NCBI GenBank assembly: GCA_021836665.1
Contig: JAKBHQ010000236.1
Location: 1 to 5,700 of the forward strand
Reading direction: 5' to 3'
DNA: 5,700 bases
Origin: Thermoplasmata archaeon
Lineage (GTDB): Bacteria; Actinomycetota; Acidimicrobiia; Acidimicrobiales; Acidimicrobiaceae
How positions within the stretch are numbered: the stretch's first letter is position 1; the number at the start of each line of letters is the position of its first letter. The position numbers were made by a program, and so were the translations under genes. Below, piece by piece: positions 5,032 through 5,700 of the stretch. The notes below the pieces were generated by a model. It worked only from the letters and a program-made list of their open reading frames with translations, was not told the DNA's origin and did not search any database.

Positions 5032-5357
5032 AGCGTACACGCCTCAGCAAGTACTCGAACCCTCGACCTTTCATGTACTTCGCAGGACTGAACCAGATCT
5101 ACTTTGCATCCTAGAATGTCCTCTAGGTCTTGAGTAATGTGGCCTCGCATAAACAGTCCTGTTCTCGGTGGCAAATCAACGAGCAAGTCCAAATCAGAAT
5201 CTGCCTTATCATCGCCTCTAGCAACTGAGCCGAAAACCCGTAGATTGGTCACACCATATCCAACAAGTACAGCAAGTACCTCTTCTCGATGTTTTGCTAG
5301 CCGGTCCGATGGACGTATTGTCTGTTCAGACATCGACCACCCATTCATTTCCAACAC
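5028..5357 (-). CDS. mntA: MNT-domain nucleotidyltransferase antitoxin, MntA-like
   Basis: A 109-aa minimal nucleotidyltransferase. Residues 39-61 hold the signature LRVFGSVARGD...SDLDLLVD, with G43-S44 and R47-G48 in the nucleotide-binding loop and D55 and D57 as metal ligands. The third acidic residue is D87 in CKVDLV, so the triad is complete. In characterised HepT/MntA pairs this enzyme neutralises the HEPN RNase by adding AMP to its active-site Tyr. Start options are GTG 5357, ATG 5348 and ATG 5333. I favour 5357 because TAAAAT (5369-5364) is exactly six bases upstream, as in tnpA and tnpB, suggesting a leaderless message. ATG 5333 gives a more usual family N-terminus (MSEQTIRPSDRLAKH) and cannot be excluded. 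The stop overlaps the toxin start. Confidence 0.92.
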   Translation of the reverse strand: MLEMNGWSMSEQTIRPSDRLAKHREEVLAVLVGYGVTNLRVFGSVARGDDKADSDLDLLVDLPPRTGLFMRGHITQDLEDILGCKVDLVQSCEVHERSRVRVLAEACTL

Positions 5358-5363
5358 GCCACC

Positions 5364-5369
5364 ATTTTA
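5364..5369 (-). promoter_or_regulatory. -10 element of the mntA-hepT operon
   Basis: TAAAAT on the minus strand is one base from consensus and six bases from GTG 5357. A 17-base spacer would put the -35 at 5392-5387 (ACTTCT), a poor match, so activation or a weak promoter is likely. Confidence 0.45.
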
Positions 5370-5390
5370 CCCTCTTGGTCGCCTTGAGAA

Positions 5391-5406
5391 GTGTTAGGTC
5401 TAACAC
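5391..5406. promoter_or_regulatory. Operator-like inverted repeat upstream of mntA
   Basis: GTGTTAG (5391-5397) and CTAACAC (5400-5406) are a perfect 7-bp inverted repeat with a two-base centre. It overlaps the expected -35 position of the mntA promoter, a good place for a repressor. Autoregulation by the toxin-antitoxin complex is the simple inference; the binder is unknown. Confidence 0.5.
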
Positions 5407-5428
5407 GATCTGCACTCTGGCTAGATCG

Positions 5429-5639
5429 CTGGTGTCGACTCGGTTGTCGAGGTGTTAAGTGGCCAAGACAACTCTGACTGAGGCAGTGGTTCGCCACCCA
5501 TCGAGACTACATAGCTCGAGTAGTCTGTCGCCGCTCCAGAAAACCTAGACATTTCTAGGCATCCTCTTGTTTTCGCTCTCCAGCCGCTGAGTCTCCCCGG
5601 TTCCAACCGTTAGAACCGGACTCTGCGAGTCGACACCAG
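5429..5639. repeat. 14-bp inverted repeat enclosing a hairpin-dense non-coding segment
   Basis: CTGGTGTCGACTCG (5429-5442) and its exact complement (5626-5639) bracket 183 bases without a convincing gene. Between the arms lie consecutive non-crossing stems: 5443-5448/5467-5472 (6 bp), 5486-5489/5494-5497 (4 bp, TTCG loop), 5504-5510/5520-5526 (7 bp), 5544-5549/5554-5559 with a flanking GAAAA/TTTTC pairing, and 5589-5592/5620-5623 plus 5597-5603/5613-5619 (11 bp). Together they form a closed multi-branched fold. It could be a structured RNA, a miniature inverted-repeat element or a protein-binding region. The 61-residue leftward frame across it shows no protein-like features. Confidence 0.5.
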
Positions 5640-5646
5640 TGGTGTC
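5632..5646. repeat. Small hairpin competing with the outer stem
   Basis: GACACC (5632-5637) pairs with GGTGTC (5641-5646) across AGT. The first arm is also the 3' arm of the 14-bp outer stem, so the two pairings exclude each other. The last 54 bases of the window (5647-5700) hold nothing else I can support. Confidence 0.4.
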
Positions 5647-5700
5647 TCCCACGTCCAGGTTGCCCCGTCGTGGTTCACTTGGAGTCCTGCCGTGAGCGGT

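Noticed and set aside
5421..5606. Leftward 61-aa frame upstream of mntA
   Set aside because: Composition is unlike a folded protein, there is no start signal, and the same bases are dominated by inverted repeats.
5597..5646. tRNA-like arms
   Set aside because: No T-arm GTTCGAATCC-like sequence, no anticodon-arm arrangement and no acceptor pairing at tRNA spacing.

Overview
This 5.7-kb window is accessory DNA of bacterial type. Base composition is moderate, GTG starts are frequent (five of the six main genes or ORFs can use GTG), and several start codons sit six bases behind a -10-like hexamer, as in leaderless transcripts. With the actinobacterial feel of the PTPSVVP/WREHL gene pair, this suggests an actinomycete or a related GC-rich-derived lineage, but only weakly. 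No core metabolic or ribosomal gene is present to place it better. The region looks like a graveyard of mobile and toxin-antitoxin-like modules.

Layout. Bases 1-64 hold three copies of AAACGGACAACAC at a 21-22 bp pitch. They look like the multi-repeat tip of an IS21-family element lying off the left edge, or like plasmid iterons. A rightward gene (201-1130) encodes an unrecognised 309-aa protein with a basic, helical, possibly DNA-binding N-terminus. It is followed by a small ORF with a start/frame conflict (1154-1326) and a GC-rich hairpin (1334-1360). On the minus strand, 2624 down to about 1327 carries a decayed gene pair: a 221-aa protein with a PTPSVVP...GGVSFVWHKGGLDVEIEV C-terminal domain, then a partner gene that is frameshifted and lacks a start codon. 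The C-terminal 121 residues of that partner are open at 1850-1485. A further short fragment repeats part of the partner's N-terminal region.

Bases ~2655-4464 are an IS200/IS605-family element with divergent tnpB (3932-2694) and tnpA (3970-4407). It has matching subterminal hairpins with an identical 24-nt core and intact catalytic residues in both proteins. Its right end abuts the ribosome binding site of the 221-aa gene. The likely TnpB guide-RNA region therefore reads into that site.

Bases 5357-4669 encode a minimal-nucleotidyltransferase/HEPN (MntA/HepT-type) toxin-antitoxin operon on the minus strand. The two genes overlap by GTGA, an inverted-repeat operator candidate lies at 5391-5406, and a 26-bp perfect palindrome (4587-4612) lies downstream. 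Upstream of the operon, 5429-5646 has no convincing gene but folds on paper into a 14-bp outer stem enclosing five hairpins. It is a candidate structured RNA or a miniature inverted-repeat element.
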